The position numbers and the translations under genes were made by a program. From positions 186,001-250,000 of the forward strand of contig NZ_PPFD01000005.1 in NCBI RefSeq assembly GCF_009653635.1: 64,000 bases of DNA, written 5' to 3'. Shown here piece after piece: positions 52,585 through 60,874 of the stretch; within the stretch, counting starts at the first letter, position 1; every line of letters starts with the position of its first letter. Under the pieces are notes generated by a model. The model made no database searches and was not told where the DNA came from. It was given only the letters and a program-made list of their open reading frames with translations. Source of the stretch: Endozoicomonas sp. OPT23. GTDB lineage: Bacteria > Pseudomonadota > Gammaproteobacteria > Pseudomonadales > Endozoicomonadaceae.

Positions 52585-52689
52585 TTAAGGCAGTCCTAAA
52601 ATAAGTTCCTGCTTCTAATATTGTTTTCCCCTTTGCGTGGCAAAGGGGAAAAGCGAATCGGGAAGTTATTTCGGGACTACTCCTTAGGC
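52585..52689. mobile_element. Palindromic MITE-like element M, copy 2
   Basis: The core 52592-52678 begins AGTCCTAAAATAAGTTCC and ends with the inverted counterpart AGTCCCGAAATAACTTCCCG. The central hairpin is TTTTCCCCTTTG against CAAAGGGGAAAA. It matches element M copy 1 along its length, inverted. CCTTAAGGC and CCTTAGGC flank it. Its right end provides the last codons and stop (PKE then TAG) of the MaoC gene at 52677. Confidence 0.7.
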
Positions 52690-53135
52690 ATGCTGTCTTG
52701 TGGTAACGCAACAACAACGGTGCCGGTAACATGGTTACCCATGCTGTTTTTACCGGCGACACTTATTTCTACAAGGCTTTGGCCGTCTTGTTCAGACTTG
52801 TCAGTCACCTTGCCAGACAGCTTCATCACTTCACCGGGGAAGTTAGGTGCACCCAGTTTGATATTGACCTTCCTCAACACCGCCAGTGGGCCAGTCCAGT
52901 CCGTGATATAACGACCAACCAGGCCATTGGTGGTGAGGATATTCATAAAGATATCCTTTGATCCCAGCTTCTGGGCATTGGCCTTGTTATGGTGCACATC
53001 CTGATAATCACGGGATGCCATGGCACCAGCCACCACCAGCTCGGTGGTCACATCAATATCCAGCCCTGGCAGTTTTTGCCCTACTTCAATATCCGCAAAG
53101 GACAGGTTTTGAAATGCCTGATTTACACTGTTCAT
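52677..53135 (-). CDS. MaoC-like hydratase subunit, ChsH1-like
   Basis: A 152-residue single hotdog domain. SRDYQDVHHNKANAQKLGSKDIFMNILTTNGLVGRYITDW holds the MaoC-type hydratase loop with Asp and His. Its partner in Mycobacterium is ChsH2, and the ChsH1-ChsH2 heteromer hydrates the C3 steroid side chain. The start ATG overlaps the TGA of the preceding ACAD gene. The C-terminus (MPKE) is encoded within element M copy 2, so the original end may have been longer or different. Gene order ChsH2-ACAD-ChsH1-Ltp2 supports the assignment more than the sequence alone. Confidence 0.85.
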   Translation of the reverse strand: MNSVNQAFQNLSFADIEVGQKLPGLDIDVTTELVVAGAMASRDYQDVHHNKANAQKLGSKDIFMNILTTNGLVGRYITDWTGPLAVLRKVNIKLGAPNFPGEVMKLSGKVTDKSEQDGQSLVEISVAGKNSMGNHVTGTVVVALPQDSMPKE

Positions 53136-54286
53136 AGTACGTTTACCACCTGATCTTTATCCGCCAGCATTGCGCCCAGTTTTGACAACTGCAGACTGCC
53201 ACCGCCCAATGTCAGTTCATTGCGCTTGGACCAGAGGAAGTATCTGTGCAGCGGGAAGTCCAGATCGGAACCAATGCCACCGTGAAGGTGCTGAGCCGTA
53301 TGAACCACACGGCCACCACCAATGCAGGCCCAGTATTTGGCCGCACGAATTTCCTTGTCAGCATTCAAACCGGCTTCCAGATGATAGACCGCCTGCCAGT
53401 AGGTTGAACGCATGCCTTCAACGTCGATGTAGCCGTCTGCACAGCGCAGAGTTGTACCCTGAAAGGATGAAATGGCTTTGCCGAACTGCTTACGTTCGTT
53501 GGTGTATTCAACTGTACGACGCAGAGCTTCTTCCGCAACACCGACCTGAGTCGCCGCAAGGCAGACATTGCCACGATCAACCATGTAGTTGAATACTTCT
53601 TCACCCTTGTCAGCATCAGCCAGAAGCTGGTCAGCAGTCAGTTGAGTATTGTTAAACGACACAGTGTAAAGAGGCTCGCCATTGGTGCTCTCTTCAAAAT
53701 TCAGTTCAACACCGTCGGCCTTAGGGTTAACCAGAAAGACAGCGGTCTTCTTATCAGCGCTGCTTTTATCAACAACCGTCGCAGGCACCAGAATCACAGC
53801 GGATTGCTCAGCATAAGGTACGCAGATACGCTCGCCGTTCAGTACCCAACTGTCGCCCAGCTGTTCCGCTTTCAGAACAGTTTTATGAGCATTGGAGAGA
53901 CCTTCTTCCTGAATGGCTGCGGTCAGAATCACTTCTCCGGTGGCCAATGCGGTCAGATATTGTTTCTTCTGTGCTTCAGAACCGTATTCAGCCAAAGTCA
54001 GACCAGCCAGCGCCAGGCTTTGTAACAAAGGCATTGGCGCTACATAACGTCCCTGCTCTTCCAGCATCAAACAGATTTCTGTCAGACCAAAGCCGCTGCC
54101 ACCGAACTCCTCCGGTACAGCCATGCCCAGCAGACCGGATTCAGCAAACTGTCCCCAGAGTTCTTTATCAAACAGAGCGCCCTGCTCTTTCAGTTCTTTC
54201 AGACGTTCATCGGTGGACAGGTCTTTCAGTACCTGAGCACTGAGTTCACGGATTGAGTTCTGATCTTCGCTATAGGTAAAGTCCAT
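53132..54286 (-). CDS. Acyl-CoA dehydrogenase, FadE28/ChsE-like
   Basis: A 384-residue ACAD, in the same strand group as the ChsH and Ltp2 homologues. Visible blocks are SGLLGMAVPEEFGGSGFG (near 50-67), ERKQFGKAISSFQG, AQHLHGGIGSDLDFPLHRYFLW and LTLGGGSLQLSKLG. In the igr operon two ACAD chains (FadE28 and FadE29) combine. Only one is present in this cluster, so its partner may be one of the ACADs at 34-36 kb (inference). It dehydrogenates the C3 side-chain CoA ester of the steroid before hydration by ChsH1-ChsH2. Confidence 0.87.
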   Translation of the reverse strand: MDFTYSEDQNSIRELSAQVLKDLSTDERLKELKEQGALFDKELWGQFAESGLLGMAVPEEFGGSGFGLTEICLMLEEQGRYVAPMPLLQSLALAGLTLAEYGSEAQKKQYLTALATGEVILTAAIQEEGLSNAHKTVLKAEQLGDSWVLNGERICVPYAEQSAVILVPATVVDKSSADKKTAVFLVNPKADGVELNFEESTNGEPLYTVSFNNTQLTADQLLADADKGEEVFNYMVDRGNVCLAATQVGVAEEALRRTVEYTNERKQFGKAISSFQGTTLRCADGYIDVEGMRSTYWQAVYHLEAGLNADKEIRAAKYWACIGGGRVVHTAQHLHGGIGSDLDFPLHRYFLWSKRNELTLGGGSLQLSKLGAMLADKDQVVNVL

Positions 54287-54306
54287 GACTTAGCTCCTTA
54301 TCCTTA

Positions 54307-55314
54307 TTATTTTTCAGATACAGGTCTGAACAGAGCCAGAGCCAGTTCATCATCACATTGGGTAATTTCAGCCTGCACCGGCAAACCAATTCTTACGTCT
54401 TCCGGTTCAATACCAATAAGACCTGCTACCAGACGAGTGCCTTCTTCCAGCTCCACCAGCGCAACCGGGTTAGGCGAGGCATCAAAGGCTGGCAGGTCCG
54501 GGTGGTGCATGTTGACATAACTGTGGATAACGCCTTTGCCGCTGGCTTCAACAGCGTCGCGCTCCAGTGAACGACAGCTTGGGCACATAGGTGTTGGTGG
54601 ATGACGCAGGGTTTGACAGGAAGTGCAGCGTTGAATCAACAGCTTGCCTTCTTTCAGGCCTTCCCAGAAGAAGCGGGTGTCCTTGTTCATACCCGGGCGT
54701 GGACGCAGAGCCTTCTTTGGTTTGTCATCTGATTCAACCGCAGGCTTCGATGCCGCTTTTGGCGCTTCTTTAGGAGGGCAGAACTTCAGCAGGCGGAAAC
54801 GCATCTCACCCACTTTTTCGTCGTTCTGATCAACAAAGGTCCAGAGTTCAGTAACGAAGTAACCGACACCCAGCCCGGTCTGTTTCTGCTCGGAGATACC
54901 TTCAATTTCCATGTAATGTGAAATATCATCGCCAGGCACCAGATTACGGAAGTATTCCTGATCGCAGTTCACAGCCACCACACCGATATAGCCATGGTCA
55001 TCGAGAATATCGAGTACATAAGGCTGATCAGCAGCACGTTCCTTAGTGCCTGGCGCATGCTTCCAGCTGGCACCACGCATGGTCCAGGCTTGCAGCATGG
55101 TGGGAGGAGCAATAATACTGCCCTCTTCAGTACCGGCAGCAAATTCAGGATCGGTGTAACGAGGGTTTTTATCATCCATGGCTTCCGCCCAGTGGCGAAT
55201 CATCGGCTGGTTGACCGGGTCCCAGCTTTTATGGGGACCAATCTTCACGCCGATGGTCTCGGCCATCAGCGCTTCCAACTCTTTATTTTCGCTATTATTG
55301 TTCTGATCACTCAT
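54307..55314 (-). CDS. ChsH2-like MaoC-DUF35 fusion
   Basis: 335 residues in two parts. Residues about 15-180 are a hotdog/MaoC-type domain (NPRYTDPEFA, IAPPTMLQAWTM). A Pro/Lys/Ala linker (181-210) leads to a DUF35 part with a zinc ribbon (Cys230, Cys233, Cys244, Cys247) and an OB fold. This combination is that of ChsH2, in which the DUF35 part activates Ltp2 and the hotdog part pairs with ChsH1. It is first in the four-gene minus-strand cluster, 20 bases before the ACAD gene. The same protein architecture, order and strand as in actinobacteria make this one of the firmest calls of the pathway. Confidence 0.9.
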   Translation of the reverse strand: MSDQNNNSENKELEALMAETIGVKIGPHKSWDPVNQPMIRHWAEAMDDKNPRYTDPEFAAGTEEGSIIAPPTMLQAWTMRGASWKHAPGTKERAADQPYVLDILDDHGYIGVVAVNCDQEYFRNLVPGDDISHYMEIEGISEQKQTGLGVGYFVTELWTFVDQNDEKVGEMRFRLLKFCPPKEAPKAASKPAVESDDKPKKALRPRPGMNKDTRFFWEGLKEGKLLIQRCTSCQTLRHPPTPMCPSCRSLERDAVEASGKGVIHSYVNMHHPDLPAFDASPNPVALVELEEGTRLVAGLIGIEPEDVRIGLPVQAEITQCDDELALALFRPVSEK

Positions 55315-55775
55315 GCTTTATACTCCGTGCCTTCAGACATGCTCTTAAGTACCCAGACATACGAATTCAGGCGCTGTTTGCCCGCCTTCGGCGGGCAAAC
55401 AGCTATTTGATATTCGATTGCGTGTGTCTACACACTTAAGGCAGCACTCCGGGCAGGCTAAATGACAAGCTGATGCCAGCTCATATTATTCTTTGATCAC
55501 TTAAGCATTCTAAGGCCACAGGCTTTTCGCTCAATTACAAATAGCGGCCAATTCCTGCTGGCAAATGCTGTCAAAATTCAGGTTATGGCAGTTATAACGA
55601 AAGGAAGGGATTAATTCTTACTCCATAAGCACTACGAGAGGTGCTACAGAGAAGTACCCGGAGAGAAGTATCGGGAGTCTGCTGGAGTTTAAGTTGTTCT
55701 ACTGGTTTGAACTCTGAGGAACCCTTTTTGCCACTTGCGTGATTTTGTAGTTTACAAGGTAGGGAGTAAATCCTT
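55315..55775. other. Gene-free region upstream of the ChsH2 operon
   Basis: 461 bases. It holds repeat R6 (55346-55438), whose flanks TGCCTT and AAGGCA can pair. The remainder (55440-55775) shows no supported gene; the last 240 bases are the 3' side of a possible frame-shifted unknown on the minus strand. No obvious promoter was identified. Confidence 0.45.
55346..55438 (-). repeat. Palindromic TAAGT repeat R6 (long form)
   Basis: It starts TAAGTACCCAGACATACG and ends CGTGTGTCTACACACTTA. The central hairpin GCTGTTTGCCCGCC pairs with GGCGGGCAAACAGC. It is the same length (93 bp) as R4. R4 and R6 differ in the hairpin arms at positions that remain paired. Confidence 0.8.
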
Positions 55776-56177
55776 TTAAGGTTTGGTCGTGAGCAGGGTC
55801 AAAAATCGGCCTCCCCGGTTTGTCATCTTCGAAAAAATCCAGCAGTCGTCGACCAGTCTCAAAGTGGCGTAGTGACCTGAAAAGTAGTCTTTTCCCTTGT
55901 GCAGAATAATGCATGTCGGTGAAGCATTGGCGGTACATTGTTCACCTGTTTCTTTGTCCGCAAAAGGAATATCCACCCCTTCAAAAATACATTCTAGAGA
56001 CTGCCTTCCAGCGCGGGCATTTTTCCTGTTCTTTCCACCAGCAGTGTCGCTCTGTATATTTTGAAGCAGCACTTTCAGCGAGTCACCGGCACTGACAGAC
56101 AGCTTTATGGCAGGAATCAGCTCTGTCCGATAGGCTCCCTCTTTGAACTCCTCTGCATTTTGATCTGATTCACACAA
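55776..56177 (-). CDS. Unknown protein, possibly a frameshifted remnant
   Basis: 133 residues from a TTG at 56175-56177, preceded by GAGGGATGAG. The frame is open to 56240 but that part lies inside the AraC gene. No family recognised. CIILHKGKDYFSGHYATLRL resembles the end of cysteine-protease-like (OTU-type) domains, but this is weak. Another frame in the same region (55699-55938, DFFEDDKPGRPIFDPAHD and on) looks more protein-like after about 55860 than the assigned frame. A frameshift joining the two is therefore plausible and the gene may be broken. Confidence 0.35.
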   Translation of the reverse strand: MCESDQNAEEFKEGAYRTELIPAIKLSVSAGDSLKVLLQNIQSDTAGGKNRKNARAGRQSLECIFEGVDIPFADKETGEQCTANASPTCIILHKGKDYFSGHYATLRLVDDCWIFSKMTNRGGRFLTLLTTKP

Positions 56178-56194
56178 CTCATCCCTCGACCACT

Positions 56195-57085
56195 TTACTT
56201 TCTCTGAGATTGGTACTGCCTGGGCGAATATCCAAAGCACTGCCTGAAAAGGCGGCTAAAATGGCTGGGATTCTGAAAACCCAGTTCAAAGCAGGTTTTT
56301 GTCACTGAAAAATTACGATCGAGAAGTTCAAGCGCTCGTTCCATTCTTCTCTGTTTATGATATTCACAGGGAGAAGCCGCCAGCTTATTTCTGAACTCGC
56401 TGTATAAGCGACTCCGACTCATACAACTGACAGCACAGAGTCGATCAATACTCAGAGGTTTATATAACCTGCTTTCTATGTAGGCAACTGCTGCATTCAC
56501 CCCGTTAGCGTCCGGTTCATTTCTGCTCTTCGATAGAAGGAATGAACGACTTTTGTTTCTTAAAAGGCGTACTGTCAGCTCTGTAATACCCAAATCAATC
56601 AATAGCTTTCTATCCGGGTGATTCTCAGCATAAACGCCCGTTAAACGCTCCAGTAACAGCTGGGTTTCAGCCGTATGGTGACTGTGCTGAAAACAACTTG
56701 AGGAGTAATCCAGATCATTGATGCCGTGAGATTCATAAAGTTGTTCAGCCAGACTGGCTATTCGCTCTCGGGCAATCTCAATAGTCATACAACTCGTGGG
56801 GGTTTCAAGAGTAGCTGTCGGAAAATCGATATAGACTTCACTATCCGGCGCAATAATAAAAGATTCACCAGGAAAAAAAGGTGTCTTACCAGCATCCCAA
56901 TGCATGACCTTTTTTCCAGTCAGCATACCGCAGAACATCAGTTCCTCAGCACGAAGCCTTACTCGTTCCACCTGTTGATAGGTATCATAAATACACAGCT
57001 CGGAATCCTTGCCCGCAAATACTGTTCTGTTTTCTATCAACCTCTCAACAGGTCGTGCCACCAGGCTTAACGATGTTTTATTCAT
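56195..57085 (-). CDS. AraC-family transcriptional regulator
   Basis: 296 residues from the ATG at 57083-57085 (MNKTSLSLVARP). A frame to 57244 would add 53 residues, overrunning the promoter region and making it longer than typical AraC proteins. The N-terminal half is an effector/dimerisation region. The two C-terminal helix-turn-helix motifs (SIDRLCAVSCMSRSRLYSEFRN and SVTKTCFELGFQNPSHFSRLFRQCFG) are clear. It is divergent from the aldehyde dehydrogenase gene, the classical layout for an AraC activator of that gene. No ribosome site is strong for either start. Confidence 0.85.
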   Translation of the reverse strand: MNKTSLSLVARPVERLIENRTVFAGKDSELCIYDTYQQVERVRLRAEELMFCGMLTGKKVMHWDAGKTPFFPGESFIIAPDSEVYIDFPTATLETPTSCMTIEIARERIASLAEQLYESHGINDLDYSSSCFQHSHHTAETQLLLERLTGVYAENHPDRKLLIDLGITELTVRLLRNKSRSFLLSKSRNEPDANGVNAAVAYIESRLYKPLSIDRLCAVSCMSRSRLYSEFRNKLAASPCEYHKQRRMERALELLDRNFSVTKTCFELGFQNPSHFSRLFRQCFGYSPRQYQSQRK

Positions 57086-57297
57086 AGAGAACCAGCTGAT
57101 CTCTGGCCGCTGATATCGGCTCTTTTTATTTGAATGCAATTCCTTTTCTGGACTGAGAGTCAACTTTTGCGGACTCAGAGTACAGTAAATAATTTGTACT
57201 ACCGATAGCCTGTCTCTGTCCAGAAACACTTCTACTAAAGACATAGAAAAAGCAAAGACAAAAACAGCCGTATAAATAACAATAACAAGGAAGCACT

Positions 57298-58815
57298 ATG
57301 ATTTTTGCAAACCCTGGCGAGAAAGATTCTGTCGTATCCTTCAAACAACGTTATCAGAACTTTATTGGCGGCGACTGGGTCGCTCCGGTCAAAGGCCAGT
57401 ACTTCAATAACATCACCCCTGTTACCGGCGAAAGCATCTGCGAAATTCCCCGCTCTACTGAAGAAGATATCAACCTCGCTCTCGATGCTGCTCATTCAGC
57501 CAAAGACGCCTGGGGAAAGACGTCTGTTACCGAACGCTCTAACTTACTGCTTAAGCTGGCAGACCGTATCGAACAAAATCTGGAAATGCTGGCCGTTGCT
57601 GAAACCTGGGATAACGGTAAAGCCGTGCGTGAAACACTGGCCGCTGACATTCCTCTGGCTGCTGACCACTTCCGCTATTTTGCCGGCTGCATTCGCGCTC
57701 AGGAAGGTTCCAGTGCCGATATTGACCAGAACACGGTTTCCTATCATTTCCATGAACCGCTGGGTGTGGTCGGTCAGATCATTCCATGGAACTTCCCGAT
57801 TCTGATGGCAGCGTGGAAACTGGCACCAGCTCTTGCGGCCGGTAACTGTGTCATTCTGAAACCTGCGGAACAGACACCGGCTTCCATTCTGGTTCTTATG
57901 GAACTGGTTGGCGACCTTTTCCCTGCAGGCGTTTTAAATGTTGTTAACGGTATGGGAGCTGAAGCTGGACAGGCTCTGGCTACCAGCAAGCGCATTGCCA
58001 AAATTGCCTTTACCGGCTCAACACCGGTGGGGTCGCATATATTGAAATGTGCGGCTGAAAATATCATCCCTTCAACGGTAGAGCTGGGCGGAAAGTCACC
58101 CAATATCTATTTTGAAGACGTAATGAACCATGGCGATGACTTCCTCAGCAAATCGGTCGAAGGGATGGTTCTGGCCTTCTTTAACCAGGGTGAGGTATGC
58201 ACCTGCCCTTCAAGAGCACTGATTCAGGAATCCATCTACGACGACTTTATTCCAATGGTGGTCGATCGGGCACTGCAGATCACCCGTGGTAACCCTCTGG
58301 ATACAGACTGCCAGGTAGGCGCCCAGGCATCCGAGCAACAATATGACAAAATCATGAGCTATCTCGAGCTCGGTCGAAAGGAGGGTGTTGAATTCCTTAC
58401 CGGTGGTAACAAGGAAACCATCGACGGCTATAACAAGGGCTTTTATATTCAGCCAACGCTGATGAAAGGCGACAACAGCATGCGGGTTTTCCAGGAGGAG
58501 ATCTTCGGCCCTGTGGTCGGCGTAACTACCTTTAAGGATGAAGCCGAAGCTCTGGCCATTGCCAACGATACCGAGTTTGGCCTTGGTGCCGGTGTCTGGA
58601 CTCGTGATATTAACCGCGCCCAGAGAATGGCCAGAGGCATTCAGGCCGGTCGTATCTGGACCAACTGTTACCACGCTTACCCTGCTCATGCCGCTTTTGG
58701 TGGTTACAAGAAATCAGGCGTAGGCCGTGAAACTCATAAAAAAGCTTTGGATCATTATCAGCAGACCAAGAATATTCTGGTCAGTTATGATGTAAATCCG
58801 CTTGGTTTCTTTTGA
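57298..58815 (+). CDS. NAD-dependent aldehyde dehydrogenase (AldB/ExaC-like)
   Basis: 505 residues, a full-length [14 protein letters not shown] (160-169), the NAD-site GSTPVG (240-245), general base Glu262 in VELGGKSP and catalytic Cys301 in GEVCTCPSR are all in place. The N-terminal [23 protein letters not shown] and overall length are those of acetaldehyde/ExaC-type dehydrogenases of alcohol oxidation. It oxidises a short aldehyde to acid. The ribosome site AAGGAAGC is clear. It is divergent from AraC, which probably controls it. No alcohol dehydrogenase is nearby, so the aldehyde source is unknown. Confidence 0.92.
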   Translation: MIFANPGEKDSVVSFKQRYQNFIGGDWVAPVKGQYFNNITPVTGESICEIPRSTEEDINLALDAAHSAKDAWGKTSVTERSNLLLKLADRIEQNLEMLAVAETWDNGKAVRETLAADIPLAADHFRYFAGCIRAQEGSSADIDQNTVSYHFHEPLGVVGQIIPWNFPILMAAWKLAPALAAGNCVILKPAEQTPASILVLMELVGDLFPAGVLNVVNGMGAEAGQALATSKRIAKIAFTGSTPVGSHILKCAAENIIPSTVELGGKSPNIYFEDVMNHGDDFLSKSVEGMVLAFFNQGEVCTCPSRALIQESIYDDFIPMVVDRALQITRGNPLDTDCQVGAQASEQQYDKIMSYLELGRKEGVEFLTGGNKETIDGYNKGFYIQPTLMKGDNSMRVFQEEIFGPVVGVTTFKDEAEALAIANDTEFGLGAGVWTRDINRAQRMARGIQAGRIWTNCYHAYPAHAAFGGYKKSGVGRETHKKALDHYQQTKNILVSYDVNPLGFF

Positions 58816-58837
58816 TACCTATCATTCTATAGCCACT

Positions 58838-58863
58838 CCGGACAGCCCATACGGGCTGTCCGG
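58838..58863 (+). terminator. Hairpin after aldehyde dehydrogenase
   Basis: CCGGACAGCCC (58838-58848) pairs perfectly with GGGCTGTCCGG (58853-58863) around ATAC, 22 bases after the stop. The trailing sequence is only moderately T-rich. It is a likely terminator. Confidence 0.7.
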
Positions 58864-58975
58864 TGCTACTCTTCCCTGCCATTCTTCCCTCCCACACCCT
58901 TATTTTAATTTCTGCTGCATGAAACCAATTGACTCTATGCCGGTCTGATACCTGATAACTCAGGAACTTGCTTTT

Positions 58976-60871
58976 ATGTTCGCACTCAGGTTAATCGGAC
59001 TTCTCATGTTGCTGTCACTGGGCAATGTTCTGGCTGATAGTCTGAAATCTCCATTTTTCAAACATCACAAAACCGTTAGCAGTCTGACCGATTTTTTTCC
59101 GCTTCATGAAGAGGCGGAAAGTACTCTATTTACCTATCTCGCCATGCAACGTCCCATCAGCAAACCAGATGGCATTCTGACTATTGCTACCAACAATACC
59201 TATGATCTGGGTGATTCTGCCTACGCCAAAATCATCACAGAGCTTCTTATAAAGGCTTATCCTGATAAAAAAATCAGGGTTATAATCGAAGCTTCTAATG
59301 AAAATATTAAAAACATAAAAGCAACCTTTCATTTCCCGAGCAGTGTTGAAACCCTGGTCTTTGTTGAAGGCGATGAAGAGGAAGAAACTACTGTTGCACA
59401 ATGGCTGAACGAAGCCTCTCTTATTATCGTTGCCAGCACACTTATCACAGCACTTCATTCCGGTCGTCATCAATACATATCTTTTCAGCAGCTCAGTAAT
59501 ACTCCCACCACAATGCAGCAGTCCATTGAAACACTGACAGAAATGCTGGAAAACTATTACGCTCTTTACCAACAACTTCCCACAGATTGGGGAACTAGGC
59601 ATGATCTGGAGAGAAATTTCTGGGGCAATAGATCAGAATACTACCCCAAACTCAGGGAGGTTCTTGATTACCCTGATGAACACCTGAGCAATACGGAGGC
59701 AGTACACGGTATTGCTAAAGACATCATTGCAAGCTGTTCCTCTGATTCTGACTGTTCAGAATACTTTCAAACGAAATCAGGAAAAACAGTCACAGAGAAT
59801 GAAGATCTAACAAGACAACCAGCCAGTAGTTCAACCTTTGGCTTTGAGCCAGACAATCTCGGATTTCTATTAAAACCGTCTTTGCTCAAATCTCTGGAAT
59901 CGAGTACAACGATTCCTCTTGCTAACGAATTTCAAGAGCTGCTTTCAGATTACCCAGCCATTTCAAGGCTCATACTGAACACAGATAAGAATCCTGATTT
60001 CTATATGGCTTACATGCACAACACGCTTGGCTTTGCTGAATTTATTGCAATAGTTTCACATCTTACTGCTGAATCAACACCTGTAATTCTTGCCAATGTG
60101 TCCAGAAAAGAACTGGAAAACTCTGTTTTAAAACAGTTGCTGGCCAACAATGGCATTTCAGAGGTTATTCATACAAACCTGAAAGACAAGCCGCGCAACT
60201 CACAAGATGAGGTTTATAACATTGGTTATGGAGGCAAGAGAGTACATATAGTGACTCTCCCGATAATTACTGACGATTTACGCTATCTGTCATTATTTTC
60301 TCATGCCCGGCATCCAGTGGGAGTTACCGGAAACCTGAGCCTCTTTAACGCAGTAGCATTGAAGAAAGTTCCATATTATGACATCACCCACGGTTTTCAG
60401 AGTGGCGTCAATGACAGCCTCAAACGATTTGACCAAACCGGAAAACTGCATGGTGTCTTTGATAACCGTTTTCTGCCTTTACAGAAAGCTCGGGCTATAG
60501 AGTCAGCAAAAAACAGTGTCAATGCATGGGCTGACGATATCATGGAGACAAAACTGGCCAACCAGCTACTGTTGAGCATGATCGATTATCTGATCACTGA
60601 CAGAGGTCAGGCTCTTTTTGGGCACCTTGCCCAACTGGAAAACTTGCCAAATGAATCTCTCACAGAGTATGAGCAGGACATAAAAAGAACAAGGAACCAG
60701 CTTGAGGTACTTTTTCAAACCGAGAACCAACAATGTCCACCACTGAACCAGTTCTACAAACTGTACCAATCTCTGCGTGAGGCTAAATCTGTCCCAGTAT
60801 CAAACAAATTTTCTAAACGACCCTTCTGGCTGTTTTATGAATCAGCTCCTAGACCTGATTGTGAGCACTGA
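58976..60871 (+). CDS. Secreted unknown protein, paralogue pair member 1
   Basis: 631 residues with a signal peptide (residues 1-20, ending VLA before DSLKSPFF). It is clearly related along its length to the next gene. An alpha/beta segment near the N-terminus (GDSAYAKIITELLIKAYPDKKIRVIIEA), a middle YMAYMHNTLGFAEFIAIVSHL, and GVTGNLSLFNAVALKKVPYYDI near 455-476 are the most conserved blocks. The Gly-Asp start of the first block and the GVTGN block recall nucleotide-sugar glycosyltransferases of the GT-B type, but I would not assign it. The signal peptide means it acts outside the cytoplasm, which is unusual for such a fold. No close family is recognised. Confidence 0.75.
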   Translation: MFALRLIGLLMLLSLGNVLADSLKSPFFKHHKTVSSLTDFFPLHEEAESTLFTYLAMQRPISKPDGILTIATNNTYDLGDSAYAKIITELLIKAYPDKKIRVIIEASNENIKNIKATFHFPSSVETLVFVEGDEEEETTVAQWLNEASLIIVASTLITALHSGRHQYISFQQLSNTPTTMQQSIETLTEMLENYYALYQQLPTDWGTRHDLERNFWGNRSEYYPKLREVLDYPDEHLSNTEAVHGIAKDIIASCSSDSDCSEYFQTKSGKTVTENEDLTRQPASSSTFGFEPDNLGFLLKPSLLKSLESSTTIPLANEFQELLSDYPAISRLILNTDKNPDFYMAYMHNTLGFAEFIAIVSHLTAESTPVILANVSRKELENSVLKQLLANNGISEVIHTNLKDKPRNSQDEVYNIGYGGKRVHIVTLPIITDDLRYLSLFSHARHPVGVTGNLSLFNAVALKKVPYYDITHGFQSGVNDSLKRFDQTGKLHGVFDNRFLPLQKARAIESAKNSVNAWADDIMETKLANQLLLSMIDYLITDRGQALFGHLAQLENLPNESLTEYEQDIKRTRNQLEVLFQTENQQCPPLNQFYKLYQSLREAKSVPVSNKFSKRPFWLFYESAPRPDCEH

Positions 60872-60874
60872 AAA

